DNA of 64,000 bases from CALDSL01 sp039810245 (GCA_039810245.1 JBDHWQ010000019.1:1-64000), one strand, 5' to 3'. Positions 33,301 to 42,019 are shown, numbered from the stretch's first letter. The notes: generated from the sequence alone by a model not told the origin. A program made the numbers and translations.

Positions 33301-35277
33301 CGCGACACCACTAGCACCCTGTCGCTGGATCAACTGCTACACTCCATTGTGGAGCTCATGGCCGCCCGTTTCGGCTTCTACCATGCCTCGATCTTCCTGC
33401 TGGACGCCAACCGCAAGTACGCGATCGTGCGCGAATCAACTGGTGAGGCGGGGCGCGAGCTCAAACAGCGTGGTCACAAGCTCTCAGTCGGCTCGCGCTC
33501 GGTTATCGGCTCAGTGGTGGCCTCTGGCGAACCGCTGATCCTGGGTGACACGGCGCGCAGCCCGCTGCACTTCCCCAACCCGCTGCTGCCGGATACGCGC
33601 TCAGAGATGGGCATTCCGCTAAAACTTGGCACGCAGGTCATCGGCGCACTGGATATCCAATCAAACCGCGCCAATGCCTTCAACCAGGATGATCTGGCGG
33701 TGCTGCAAATTCTGGCAGACCAGATCGCGATTGCTATCGAAAATGCGCGCGCCTACGAAATCTCGCAAAAAGCGGTGGAAGAGATGCGCGAGGTGGATCG
33801 CATGAAAAGCCAGTTCCTGGCGAATATGAGCCACGAGTTGCGCACCCCGTTGAATTCGATCATCGGCTTCTCCAAGGTGATCCTGAAAGGCATCGACGGC
33901 CCGATCAACGAAACCCAGAGCCAGGACCTCAGCGCGATTTACAACTCCGGCCAGCACCTGCTCAACCTGATCAACGATATCCTCGACCTGAGCAAGATCG
34001 AAGCCGGCAAGATGGAGCTTTCCTTCTCGGAAATCAACCTGTCGGAGATGGCCAATAGTGTCATGTCCACGGCGGTGGGGCTGGTCAAAGGCAAGCCGGT
34101 TCGGCTCAACCAGACCATACCGGCGGATATGCCGTTGGTGCGAGCCGACAATACCCGTGTGCGCCAGGTGCTATTGAATTTCATCAGCAATGCTTCCAAA
34201 TTCACCGACGATGGTTCGATCACAGTGGCGGCCGAATTTACGCGCTCGCCTGCGGGCAAGCGCGAGGTGATGGTAACGGTGACGGATACCGGCGCGGGCA
34301 TCGCGGCGGAAGATACGCACAAGCTGTTCCAGCCCTTCTCGCAGGTAGATGACTCGCCCACGCGCAAAACGGGCGGCACCGGTCTGGGCCTTTCAATCTG
34401 CCGCTCGCTGATCGAAATGCACGGTGGCCGCATTGGCCTGCTGCGCTCAGAAGTGGGCGTAGGCAGCACATTCTTCTTCACCCTCCCGGTTCAGGAGCCG
34501 GAACCCGAGCCAGAAGCGGAGATCATCCCGGCGGGAGCCCGGACGGTGCTGGCGATTGACGACGATGCGCAGGTGATCAGCCTGTACGAGCGCTATCTCA
34601 AGCCGCACGGCTACGTGGTGATCGCGCTGACTGACCCGACCCAGGCAGTGGAACGCGCAAAAGAGCTGCAGCCTTCCGCCATTACAGTGGATATTATGAT
34701 GCCGGAACGTGATGGCTGGCAGGTGATGCGCGATTTGAAGAACGACCCGGAGACGCGCTCCATCCCGGTGATCGTATGCAGCATATTGGAAGAAACCGAA
34801 AAAGGCCTGAACATGGGCGCGGCGGATTACCTCGTGAAGCCATTTGCACAGGATGACCTGTTTGCGGCGATCAACCGGTTGAACCGCGATGGCAGCATTC
34901 AGAACGTGTTGATCATCGACGATTCGGCGGCCGATACGCGCCTGGTGCAGAAGATGCTGGATGAAACAGGCCGTTTCCAGGTGAACAGCGCTTCCAGCGG
35001 CGAAGATGGTTGGAACAGTATCCTCACCGCGCGGCCAGACGCGATCATCCTCGACCTGTTTATGCCCGGGCTGAACGGTTTTGACCTGCTGGCACGGCTA
35101 CGCGCCGACGACGTGCTGCGCAGCATTCCCGTAATCATTCTCACCGGAGCCGACCTGACCCCGGAACAACAGCAGCAGCTGGCCGAGTTCGGCCAACACC
35201 TCCTTGGAAAGGGTCATCTGAGCGAAGCCGACCTGCTGGCATCGCTGGAGAGCAGCCTTTCGGGGACGTCTGCGTAG
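30364..35277 (+). CDS. PAS/multi-GAF hybrid histidine kinase with two receiver domains
   Basis: A 1637-aa soluble hybrid kinase. Order: PAS (28-125), partial GAF (185-258), five GAF-type regions (about 296-439, 454-618, 634-791, 803-961, 976-1132), HisKA with SHELRTPLN (His1157), HATPase (about 1255-1370; VTDTGAGI, GGTGLGLSI), receiver 1 (Asp1443 in TVDIMMPERDG) and receiver 2 (Asp1564 in ILDLFMPGLNG). All catalytic residues look intact. There are no membrane spans. As the only active kinase of the operon it is the probable recipient of input from the four kinase-less sensors and the donor for the receivers. ATG 30364 (MSKKPLQNRL) is used; the longer frame is entirely within the ParA gene. 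The two receivers suggest an internal relay or phosphate sink. Confidence 0.93.
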   Translation: MSKKPLQNRLDNLFKKIQTLEPEEVERPAAALNGWYWECTTEGTYLTCSPEVMACLGIPSEAFAGQPIERFHLHPDSAGALLETLRKPKPPREVDVFFVDAERKLIPARVSVLTETDKNGHESRWQGFVQVLPDVALPEPQESKPAAPPKEAPHTKKIATGRLASNGVAIEAGSIRPASSLWTKAGIQSLSQNNVVAHSDENGPSAIAAPFRLRERGTGILEIVDDEQGRAWSDDERQLVQEVANQLALALENAELYQTVQQELGERIRAEQEIRTRNQDLATLNQAGQQLSRLTSPQEIYELVSNIVSQMMRCNNLEIAQFDAAQRSAAYPVILRGGERLQQGMQPLGNDVAGYLFWTKKPLLIGRNMESEMVERGIALPERVPVSIVGIPMLAGDRPVGSLILYDYENENAYSAIHVELLSTLTSQATTALENANLFQEIRAALAAIETRERYQANVALVAATLSKYGSKSLPDVLSSLGEAAKPSRVYFAQVIDEESDCSWQMVLEWVSPECKNTFNQAPTRHFTTHELPTLIEQMRETGWVARHVADLPSPDREFFSAQNVRSVLVLAVPGRAKLPSLMIFEQVDAAREWQMEEVRVLQIATDALSNTMLRENLLKQVQVSLHDTENLYNLSHNLALENEPREMLATIATGLEAQELHRAALVTYTYDQHGKVTGLDSREMWARDGQVLTADDYNVAAFGRMLLRPTPLFVDDLAVDAAVDDVARDTMLQNGTRSLVIIPLFSGRRQTGSLLLASTEKHAFGDQVRRSAQTLADQLATSLDNRRLFQETQIALSETGLMYQVSDAIAQAQNPQDLVGIVAQHLMPAGADRVSLSSISYSVDGEPSEIELIGHFDREGQYQRIGTRYRASLLPFFSSITNEPILVSDIRQYPLDESSRAMLTSGGIVGTCLVPLTATGKIIGLIALSSKKVLQMTVEETRRLQVAASGIAVSLEKQRLLVEAQRRALELQTAAEIARDTTSTLSLDQLLHSIVELMAARFGFYHASIFLLDANRKYAIVRESTGEAGRELKQRGHKLSVGSRSVIGSVVASGEPLILGDTARSPLHFPNPLLPDTRSEMGIPLKLGTQVIGALDIQSNRANAFNQDDLAVLQILADQIAIAIENARAYEISQKAVEEMREVDRMKSQFLANMSHELRTPLNSIIGFSKVILKGIDGPINETQSQDLSAIYNSGQHLLNLINDILDLSKIEAGKMELSFSEINLSEMANSVMSTAVGLVKGKPVRLNQTIPADMPLVRADNTRVRQVLLNFISNASKFTDDGSITVAAEFTRSPAGKREVMVTVTDTGAGIAAEDTHKLFQPFSQVDDSPTRKTGGTGLGLSICRSLIEMHGGRIGLLRSEVGVGSTFFFTLPVQEPEPEPEAEIIPAGARTVLAIDDDAQVISLYERYLKPHGYVVIALTDPTQAVERAKELQPSAITVDIMMPERDGWQVMRDLKNDPETRSIPVIVCSILEETEKGLNMGAADYLVKPFAQDDLFAAINRLNRDGSIQNVLIIDDSAADTRLVQKMLDETGRFQVNSASSGEDGWNSILTARPDAIILDLFMPGLNGFDLLARLRADDVLRSIPVIILTGADLTPEQQQQLAEFGQHLLGKGHLSEADLLASLESSLSGTSA

Positions 35278-35292
35278 AAAGCAAACCTAATC

Positions 35293-36960
35293 ATGCCTTT
35301 TCCATTCACTGTAGCCTGCCTGGACTGCGGCCAACACAGCGAATTCTCGCTGCAACAGCGCACCTGCACGCATTGTGGCAGTCCGTGGCGCGAGGCACGC
35401 TATGATCTGAGCACTCTGGCCGGAAAACTGCCGGAGCTGGTAAAAGACCGGCCTTTTGACCTGTGGCGCTACCGCGAGCTGCTGCCAATTGCCAACCCGA
35501 ACCCCGAGCTGTGTATCGGCGAAGGCGGCACGCCGTTGATCCGCGCGGCAAACCTGGGGATGATGATTGGCTGCCCAAATATCTATTTGAAAGATGAGCG
35601 CCAGGGTCCAACCCACTCCTTCAAAGATCGCCAGGCGGCGGTGACGATCCAGATGCTCAAAGAAGCCGGGGTGCACGAAATGGTGGTGGCATCTACCGGC
35701 AACGTGGCGATTTCTTACTCGGCGTACGCAGCACGCGCGGGGATCAAGATCTGGGCCTTCCTCACCAGCCTGGTGCCAGGCGCCAAAATGCGCGAAGTTG
35801 CGATTTACGGCACTCAGGTGATTAAGATAACCGGCACCTACGACCAGGTGAAAGAACTGGCGACGCGCTTTGCCGAGCAGCGCGGGCTGTATTACTGCCC
35901 CGGAGCCAAGAGCATTGCCTGCACCGAGGGGATGAAAACCCTGGCATTGGAGATCGCTGAGCAGCTTGGGATGCGCCTGGGTCCGGGCAGCACACCATGG
36001 CGCGCGCCGGATTGGTACGTGCAGGCGGTGAGCGGCGGTTTAGGCCCGCTGGGCGTGCTCAAGGGCTTTATCGAGCTCAAAGAATTGGGGTTGATCGACC
36101 GCGTGCCCAAGGTAGCGGTGATCCAGACCGAAGGCTGCGCGCCGATGGTGCACGGTTGGAAGCAGGGGCTGGAGAAAGCCCCGGTGGTCAGCTCGCCGCG
36201 CACCCTGATCATTACCCTGGCCACCGGCGACCCGGGCAAGCCCTACACACTGCTGCGGAAACGAATGCTGGACAATTCTGGCGGCACGTTTGAATACGTG
36301 AGCGACGAAGAAGGTTACCGGGCCATGCATTACCTGGCCAAAATGGAAGGTATCTCGGTGGAACCGGCGGCGGCGATAGCGGTCGCCGGACTGGTGAAGC
36401 TGGTACGCGCCGGCCAGGTGAAGAGTGACGAGGTAGTGGTGATCAACTGCACCGGCCATACCATGCCGGTGGAGCGTGATATCCTGGGCGAAGGCTGGTC
36501 GAAGGATCTTGTGGCTTCGGGATCGAAGGCGATGGAAGAGAACCGGCAAGACGGCCTGCTGGCAGCGCTGAGCAAGGTTTCTCTGGACCGCTACCCGCGC
36601 ATTGCTATCGTCGATGATACGCCCGACGCGCGGCGACTGATCCGCCGTATCCTGCAGTCGCAGGGCGACTTCACCATCTTCGAAGCCTGCGACGGGCATG
36701 AGGCCATCCAGGTGGCGCGCGAGCAGCACCCCAACCTGATCATCCTCGATCTGATGATGCCAGGAATGGATGGTTTCTCGGTGCTCGATTCGCTCCAGGC
36801 CAGCGCTGAAACAAAGGACATCCCGGTGATTGTGGTCACCGCCAAGGAATTAACCGGTTACGAGCGCGAGCGGCTGGATGGTCATATCCGCTCGCTGATG
36901 CAAAAGGGCGATTTTATGAGTGATGATCTGATTGACGAGATCCACGCGCTGCTGGGCTGA
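35293..36960 (+). CDS. threonine-synthase-like PLP enzyme fused to a receiver domain
   Basis: A 555-aa fusion. Residues 1-30 hold a zinc-ribbon-like pair (C9-x2-C12, C25-x2-C28) as in archaeal-type threonine synthases. Residues 60-415 are a fold-type II PLP enzyme: GEGGTPLI, YLKDERQGPTHSFKDR with Lys111 as the predicted PLP-binding lysine, ASTGN phosphate loop, and EPAAAIAVAGLVKL. Residues about 433-553 are a complete receiver: IVDD acidic pocket, Asp486 in LIILDLMMPGMDG and VTAKE. Some threonine-synthase positions differ (CTGHTMP instead of TGHGLK), so the reaction may not be O-phosphohomoserine to threonine. It lies 15 nt after the hybrid kinase. Control of the enzyme by phosphorylation is inferred from the fusion and context. 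Confidence 0.88.
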   Translation: MPFPFTVACLDCGQHSEFSLQQRTCTHCGSPWREARYDLSTLAGKLPELVKDRPFDLWRYRELLPIANPNPELCIGEGGTPLIRAANLGMMIGCPNIYLKDERQGPTHSFKDRQAAVTIQMLKEAGVHEMVVASTGNVAISYSAYAARAGIKIWAFLTSLVPGAKMREVAIYGTQVIKITGTYDQVKELATRFAEQRGLYYCPGAKSIACTEGMKTLALEIAEQLGMRLGPGSTPWRAPDWYVQAVSGGLGPLGVLKGFIELKELGLIDRVPKVAVIQTEGCAPMVHGWKQGLEKAPVVSSPRTLIITLATGDPGKPYTLLRKRMLDNSGGTFEYVSDEEGYRAMHYLAKMEGISVEPAAAIAVAGLVKLVRAGQVKSDEVVVINCTGHTMPVERDILGEGWSKDLVASGSKAMEENRQDGLLAALSKVSLDRYPRIAIVDDTPDARRLIRRILQSQGDFTIFEACDGHEAIQVAREQHPNLIILDLMMPGMDGFSVLDSLQASAETKDIPVIVVTAKELTGYERERLDGHIRSLMQKGDFMSDDLIDEIHALLG

Positions 36961-37017
36961 CCCGGCAGATACACCGCCACATACACGTTTCAGCAATGCA
37001 GCTTGCAACGAGGAACG

Positions 37018-38019
37018 ATGGAACGCTTGCGACGAAAAAAGGGGATTCAAGCAGCTTTAACATCCGCGATGTTTCTTGGATTCGCGCCAATTTTTGGCAA
37101 GCAAGCCATCCTGCTCGGCTTTTCGCCTATCGCGGTAACTGCTTTCCGCACAACCGTGGCGGCGCTGCTGCTTTTAGCGCTGACAGCCATGTTCCGTCGC
37201 CAGTTCCTGTATATTTTTCCGGTAGGCCTGATCGGCTGCCTGATGGCAGGGTTTGTCAACGGAGTGGGCTCGGTGTTTTATTACACTGCGCTGGGCCGTC
37301 TGGAAGCCGGTGTGGGGCATATGCTGTATTCGTTTTACCCGGTGTTCATCGCCCTGCTGCTGATGCTGGAACGGCAGAAGATCACCAACCTGACCAAGCT
37401 GCGGCTGGCAATCTCGCTACCGGCGGCGCTGCTAATCCTGCAGGCTGGTGGGCGTGAGACGATCGACCTGCTGGGCGTGGGCTGCATGCTGGCCTCATCC
37501 TTCTTCTACGCGCTGCACCTGATGATTAACCAGCGTGTGCTGTTCGAAGTGCCAGCGCCCACCGTGGCACTGTACACGCTGCTGGGGATGAGCTTTACCG
37601 TGATGGTGATCTATGCTGGCTTCGATCGCGCCATGCCGGCGGCAGGTGTGCCCTGGTGGCCGGTGCTGGCGCTGGCAGCCATCACCGCCATGGCGCGCGT
37701 GCTGCTGTTCCTGGGTGTCAAGCACCTGGGCGGGATGCAAACCGCGCTGCTGGGACTGAGTGAACTGCTAATCGCCATTCTGATTTCGCAGGCGTGGCTG
37801 GGCGAGCGGCTGGGTGTGATGCAGTGGTTCGGCGCGGCGCTGCTGGCGCTGAGCCTGTTCCTGGTAGGATTTGACCGCTTTGCGCCAGAGCAGCGACGAC
37901 CTATGGTCTGGCTGGACTGGATCCACCAGGTGCTCAGCTTCCAGGGGCGCGATTTTGGCAAGCCGCCGGCGGTAAAAGCCAAGGTGCTCAAGCCGGGAGT
38001 TACGCGCGAAGGATCGTAG
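37018..38019 (+). CDS. EamA/DMT-family transporter
   Basis: A 333-aa drug/metabolite exporter-type protein with about ten spans in two five-span EamA repeats (about 15-145 and 155-295): ITAMARVLLFLGVKHLG and LLGLSELLIAILISQAWLGE are typical. Such carriers often export amino acids or metabolites; the substrate is unknown. ATG 37018 has GAGGAA 3-4 nt upstream, preferred over an earlier TTG at 37003. It follows the PLP-receiver gene by 57 nt without a visible terminator, so it could belong to the same transcript. Its last 40 residues are a polar tail. Confidence 0.88.
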   Translation: MERLRRKKGIQAALTSAMFLGFAPIFGKQAILLGFSPIAVTAFRTTVAALLLLALTAMFRRQFLYIFPVGLIGCLMAGFVNGVGSVFYYTALGRLEAGVGHMLYSFYPVFIALLLMLERQKITNLTKLRLAISLPAALLILQAGGRETIDLLGVGCMLASSFFYALHLMINQRVLFEVPAPTVALYTLLGMSFTVMVIYAGFDRAMPAAGVPWWPVLALAAITAMARVLLFLGVKHLGGMQTALLGLSELLIAILISQAWLGERLGVMQWFGAALLALSLFLVGFDRFAPEQRRPMVWLDWIHQVLSFQGRDFGKPPAVKAKVLKPGVTREGS

Positions 38020-38072
38020 ACCCTGAACGAAAGCCCTTGACCAGGCTGTTCATGTGGCCGATTACGCGATTT

Positions 38073-39665
38073 TCAGCACCTGATGGTGAGTACAAAGCGC
38101 GCCCCGCCGGACTGAGCGGCCGGCTGCCATTCCAGGCGTCCGCCGTTAGATTCGGCGATGCGGCGCGCAATCGCCAGGCCTACCCCGCTGCCCTCGCTGC
38201 GCGTGGTGAAGAACGGGCGGAAGAGCCGTGCGCGCGCGGCAGGCGTCAGGCCGGTGCCGCTGTCTTCGATGGCAATACTGATCGTTTCCGCAGCAATGGT
38301 AGCGCTGACCCAGATCATTTTCTCTCCAGACTGTCCGCCTAGAGCATCGATGGCGTTAGCGAGCAGGATGAGCAGTAGCAGCGCAAGGTCGTCGCGGGCT
38401 ATGTTTATCGGGTTGAGCGGCCGCTGATAGCTGGTGCGCACCTGAATGTTCTGCTCTTTGATGCGCGGGGCAAGCAGGTCGAGCGCTTGCTGCACCACGC
38501 TTTCCACGTCTGCGGCCGGCGCGGCCGCCGGTCGCTGGACGAGCCCCAGCAGGCGCTGGAAAGCCACCTCAAAGCGGTACAGTTCCTGCTGCGCGCTGCC
38601 CAGATACTCACCGGCGCGCCCGGAGCGGTTTTCCGGCCGGTTGGCCAGGTACAGGCTATTTTTGAGCGATTGCAGCGGGTTATTGAGGTCGGGCAACATG
38701 GCCGGCACCAGCCACTCCAGCAAGCGCATACGCTCGCTGCGCTCCAACAGCCCGCCGCGGCGCTCGACCTTGCGCGCGATTTCCGCCAGGTTCGTCACCA
38801 GACGCGCATTTTCCAGCAGAGCCACGCCCTGCGCGCACAAACCGGACAGCAGCTCGCGATCCACCTGTTCAAATGACGGCTGGTTGCGGTCGCGCGCAGC
38901 CAGAAAGAGAAAATCTTCCGCACGACGGCGCGTAACAACCAGCGAGCAGCAGGCGTAATTCATGCGCTGCAGGAATTCTGCGCCTTCGCCAGAGTCGAAG
39001 CGGCCCAGATCCCAGCGCGCTTGTGCAGCATCCCCCGGCAATGCCCGCAGGCTCGCATGTATCCACAATGGATCGGAAAGATCGGGCATGCGGCCGTGTG
39101 TGGCAACCGGCTGAAAGCGCTCCAAGCCGCGGGGGCGGATGTACATGCCCACGTGCGCGGCGGAAAGAGATTCGCTCATGGCATCGAGCACGGCAGTTTC
39201 CACCGATCCAGGCTCGGCATCTAGCAGGGACAGGCTGGAAAGGCGGAACAGTGGGGCCAGCGATTGCAGCGGAACGGCACTGTGTTTGCGGCGGTTGTTC
39301 TGCACTACCTGCTGGATAATTTCCAGCAGCTCGGAGCCCAGCTCATAGGGCTTAATCACCAGTCCATCCACCCCGCTGCGCAAGGCTTTAATTGCGGTTT
39401 CTACGGTATTGTAGCCGGTCATTACCACGACAGCGATGCCGGGCTGGATTTCTTTGACGCGCTGGATCAGGTCAAATCCATCCATCCCTGGCAGGCGGAT
39501 ATCGGTCAGCAGCAGATCAAACGGCTGTCGCCCGGCCAGGTCAATGGCGTCGTCGGGATCAGTGGAAGTTGTGACTTTATAAGTGGAAAGCTCAAGCAAC
39601 TGCTGGCAGAGCAACACGATGCCCGATTCATCATCCACCACGAGGATGTTCATTGTGGAATCCAT
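38073..39665 (-). CDS. receiver-GAF-ATPase protein with degenerate histidine-kinase core
   Basis: A 530-aa soluble protein: receiver (1-122, Asp55 in LLLTDIRLPGMDG, Lys105 region VIKPYE), a diverged GAF-like region (about 150-290), a HisKA-like helical region (300-345) and HATPase (about 390-528; NAIDAL, EDSGTGL, GSGVGLAIARRI). The expected H-E-(I/L)-N-N-P-L box reads P325-D-L-N-N-P-L, so the phospho-accepting His is absent while the ATP-binding motifs remain. It may therefore be a phosphatase, an ATP-dependent switch or a regulator of the neighbouring kinase. It follows that kinase by 50 nt. ATG 39665 has AAGG/CAGG upstream; an internal ATG at 39653 is possible. Confidence 0.88.
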   Translation of the reverse strand: MDSTMNILVVDDESGIVLLCQQLLELSTYKVTTSTDPDDAIDLAGRQPFDLLLTDIRLPGMDGFDLIQRVKEIQPGIAVVVMTGYNTVETAIKALRSGVDGLVIKPYELGSELLEIIQQVVQNNRRKHSAVPLQSLAPLFRLSSLSLLDAEPGSVETAVLDAMSESLSAAHVGMYIRPRGLERFQPVATHGRMPDLSDPLWIHASLRALPGDAAQARWDLGRFDSGEGAEFLQRMNYACCSLVVTRRRAEDFLFLAARDRNQPSFEQVDRELLSGLCAQGVALLENARLVTNLAEIARKVERRGGLLERSERMRLLEWLVPAMLPDLNNPLQSLKNSLYLANRPENRSGRAGEYLGSAQQELYRFEVAFQRLLGLVQRPAAAPAADVESVVQQALDLLAPRIKEQNIQVRTSYQRPLNPINIARDDLALLLLILLANAIDALGGQSGEKMIWVSATIAAETISIAIEDSGTGLTPAARARLFRPFFTTRSEGSGVGLAIARRIAESNGGRLEWQPAAQSGGARFVLTIRC

Positions 39666-39697
39666 TGCGCCTGCCTTTCTGCTACGAGGATAGTTTG

Positions 39698-39726
39698 ATT
39701 ATAGCGCAGGAGGATTTAATCCTGCC
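39698..39726 (-). promoter_or_regulatory. possible promoter of the receiver-ATPase gene
   Basis: GTGGCA (39726-39721, 4 of 6 to consensus) and perfect TATAAT (39703-39698) at 17 bp on the minus strand, partly inside the end of the upstream kinase gene. Start near 39691 gives a leader of about 26 nt. Confidence 0.45.
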
Positions 39727-42013
39727 ACGTGACTTCGACGGTAGTTCCCATGCCGGGGGCGCTGGTGAGGGTAAACTCGGCCAGCATCGCGTGCGCGCGT
39801 TCTTGCATAATGCCCAGGCCGAGGTGATTGGGCGGGACACTGGCGGGGTCAAAGCCGCGGCCGTTGTCGTGGATGCGCAGGCACACCGAACGAGTGTTCG
39901 GCTCGGGGATAGCATAGATCAGATCCATATCCACACGCGTGGCGCCGGAGTGCTTGAGGATATTGTTGAGCGCTTCTTGAGCGATGCGGTAGAAGAACAC
40001 CTGCACCTCAGGCTCCAGCGAAAATTCATCGCCTTCTATCGCTAGTTCCAGCGAGAGACGCGCACGGCCGGAAACAGCATCGCCAAGCTGGCGCAGCAGA
40101 TCACTCAGGCGGGCTTCGGTGAGTGCCGAGGGACGCAGTTCCAGCAGCAGGGTGCGCATTTCGGCCAGCGCGCCGCGCGAGAGCTGGCGCAGCTCTTCCA
40201 GCCGGCGCCAGCCTTCCTCAGGGTCACGCTGCCAGATGCGTGGCAACACATCGGCAATCAGGCTGGCGGAAAACAAAGTTTGAGTCACGGCATCGTGCAG
40301 ATCACGCGCCAGGCGATTACGTTCCATGAGCACGGCCGTCTCGGCGCTTTCGGAGCGCAAACGAGCGTTTTCAATGGCGAGCGAGGCCTGATCGGCAAAG
40401 GCCACGGCCACGCCAATTTCCTCGCCAGTGAAGCTGCGCGGGACGCAGTAATACAGCGCTAACGCGCCATAGGGGTTGCCTTTTCCCACCAGAGGGACAA
40501 AGAGAAACGCCGGATAGGCATCGAGCAGGGCGGTAAATAGCCGGTACTGTTCCTCATCAAATGCGATGGTACCAAAAGGACCGGCGTCCTGGCGCGCATC
40601 GGAGATGGCCAGCGGGTCGGGCGAGAGCAGCTCGGGAGTAGATGGAATGCGCAACATGCGAGCGAGCCCGTCGTCCAATCCGTCAGACGCGTTGATTACC
40701 AGCTCATCATCGGCCTCGTCCAGCCGGTAGAGCACCACGGCATCCGGGCGCAGCAGGCTGGTAGCCTGCAGCACCACCTGGCGCAAAATCAGCTCAAGCG
40801 GCAAGTTGGAATTAAGCACTGCCAGCACGTCGCGCAGGCTCTCGGCCACCCGGCGGCGGCGCTCGGTCTCCTCACGGCGGGCATGCTCTTCGCGGTACAG
40901 GCGCGCGTTTTCAATTGCCAGCGCGGCCTGATCACCCAGCGCCATGGCGAGCTGAATATCCTCTTCGGAAAAACCACGCGGATCGGCAAAGAAAAACACC
41001 AGCGAGCCAAAAATTTCATCGCGGATGAACAGCGGCACGGAAAGCATGGCGCTAAAGTGGTGCAGCAAGGCCTGGGCATAAGCTTGCTGCGTCTCGTCGA
41101 GACCGGAAGCATTTTCGACTAACGGAGCGTAGGTGGCGCGGATATCGGCAACCAGTACCGGGCGGCGTGACATCAGGATCAGGTCGTTGGCGTTATAGTA
41201 CAGGCGCGTTTCGCGAATTGAATCGAAATCAGCCGGCACCTGGTAGCTGGCATCGCTGGTGACGCGCTCGTTCTCCAGGTCTACACGGCGGATAAGCGTG
41301 GCCGAGGCATTCAGCAGCTTGCAGGATTGCACCACAATATAGTTGAGCACGTCTGGCAGTGAGCGGTCAGAGTTGAGTACCTGCAAGATATCACGCAGGG
41401 CATTGGCGGCGCGACCGCGGCGGTCGGTGGCCTGGGTGCGCTCTTCCACGCGCTTTTCAAGCAGAACCTGCGCGTCACGTAGGTCTTCTTCGGCCTGCTT
41501 GCGCGCCAGAACGCCGGTGAATAGGTCGGCGATGAGCTGGAGCGCAGGCAGCGCATCCGCGGGCCAGGAACGAGCACCGCGCACGGCGTGAAAACCCAGC
41601 ATCCCCACCACGCGGCTTTGAAAGCGGAGCGGCAGCAGCAGAATAGAGCGGACGCTTTCAATCCCATATTCCTCGTGATCGAGTGTAGCGTCTGAGGGCA
41701 GCGCGTCCATGTCGCTGACCATAACCGGGTTCCCCTGGCGAAGCTGCCCGGTGAGCCAGGGCAGCGAAGCCAGTGGGCGGCCCTGCACGCGGTGCGCCTG
41801 TGGGTCGATGCCTTCGGCGCACCATTCATAAAGCGTGTCCATCGACTCGCCGTCGCGCGAAAAAAGAGTCAGGAAGGCACGATCATCGCCCAGGGCGCTG
41901 CCCACCTGTTCCAGCGCGTTCTCAATTCCGGCGTCGGTTTCGGCGGAGGGCAGTGATATTAACGCGGTAGAGAGGGAGACAGCCAGGGAATAGAGATTGC
42001 TTGTCGCATCCAC
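39716..42013 (-). CDS. multi-GAF sensor histidine kinase (NarL/DegS type)
   Basis: A 765-aa soluble kinase: three GAF domains (about 25-170, 215-375, 400-550), HisKA_3 dimerisation helix with RNRLARDLHDAVTQTLFS (His573), and a HATPase_c (about 665-763; AQEALNNILKHS, IHDNGRGFD, HLGLGIMQERA). HisKA_3 kinases normally phosphorylate LuxR/NarL-type regulators, but none is adjacent; the only receiver nearby is in the downstream receiver-ATPase protein. The start is GTG with no Shine-Dalgarno site; a TATAAT ends exactly 6 nt before it, so the mRNA is probably leaderless. Confidence 0.92.
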   Translation of the reverse strand: MDATSNLYSLAVSLSTALISLPSAETDAGIENALEQVGSALGDDRAFLTLFSRDGESMDTLYEWCAEGIDPQAHRVQGRPLASLPWLTGQLRQGNPVMVSDMDALPSDATLDHEEYGIESVRSILLLPLRFQSRVVGMLGFHAVRGARSWPADALPALQLIADLFTGVLARKQAEEDLRDAQVLLEKRVEERTQATDRRGRAANALRDILQVLNSDRSLPDVLNYIVVQSCKLLNASATLIRRVDLENERVTSDASYQVPADFDSIRETRLYYNANDLILMSRRPVLVADIRATYAPLVENASGLDETQQAYAQALLHHFSAMLSVPLFIRDEIFGSLVFFFADPRGFSEEDIQLAMALGDQAALAIENARLYREEHARREETERRRRVAESLRDVLAVLNSNLPLELILRQVVLQATSLLRPDAVVLYRLDEADDELVINASDGLDDGLARMLRIPSTPELLSPDPLAISDARQDAGPFGTIAFDEEQYRLFTALLDAYPAFLFVPLVGKGNPYGALALYYCVPRSFTGEEIGVAVAFADQASLAIENARLRSESAETAVLMERNRLARDLHDAVTQTLFSASLIADVLPRIWQRDPEEGWRRLEELRQLSRGALAEMRTLLLELRPSALTEARLSDLLRQLGDAVSGRARLSLELAIEGDEFSLEPEVQVFFYRIAQEALNNILKHSGATRVDMDLIYAIPEPNTRSVCLRIHDNGRGFDPASVPPNHLGLGIMQERAHAMLAEFTLTSAPGMGTTVEVTWQD

Positions 42014-42019
42014 AGGGTA

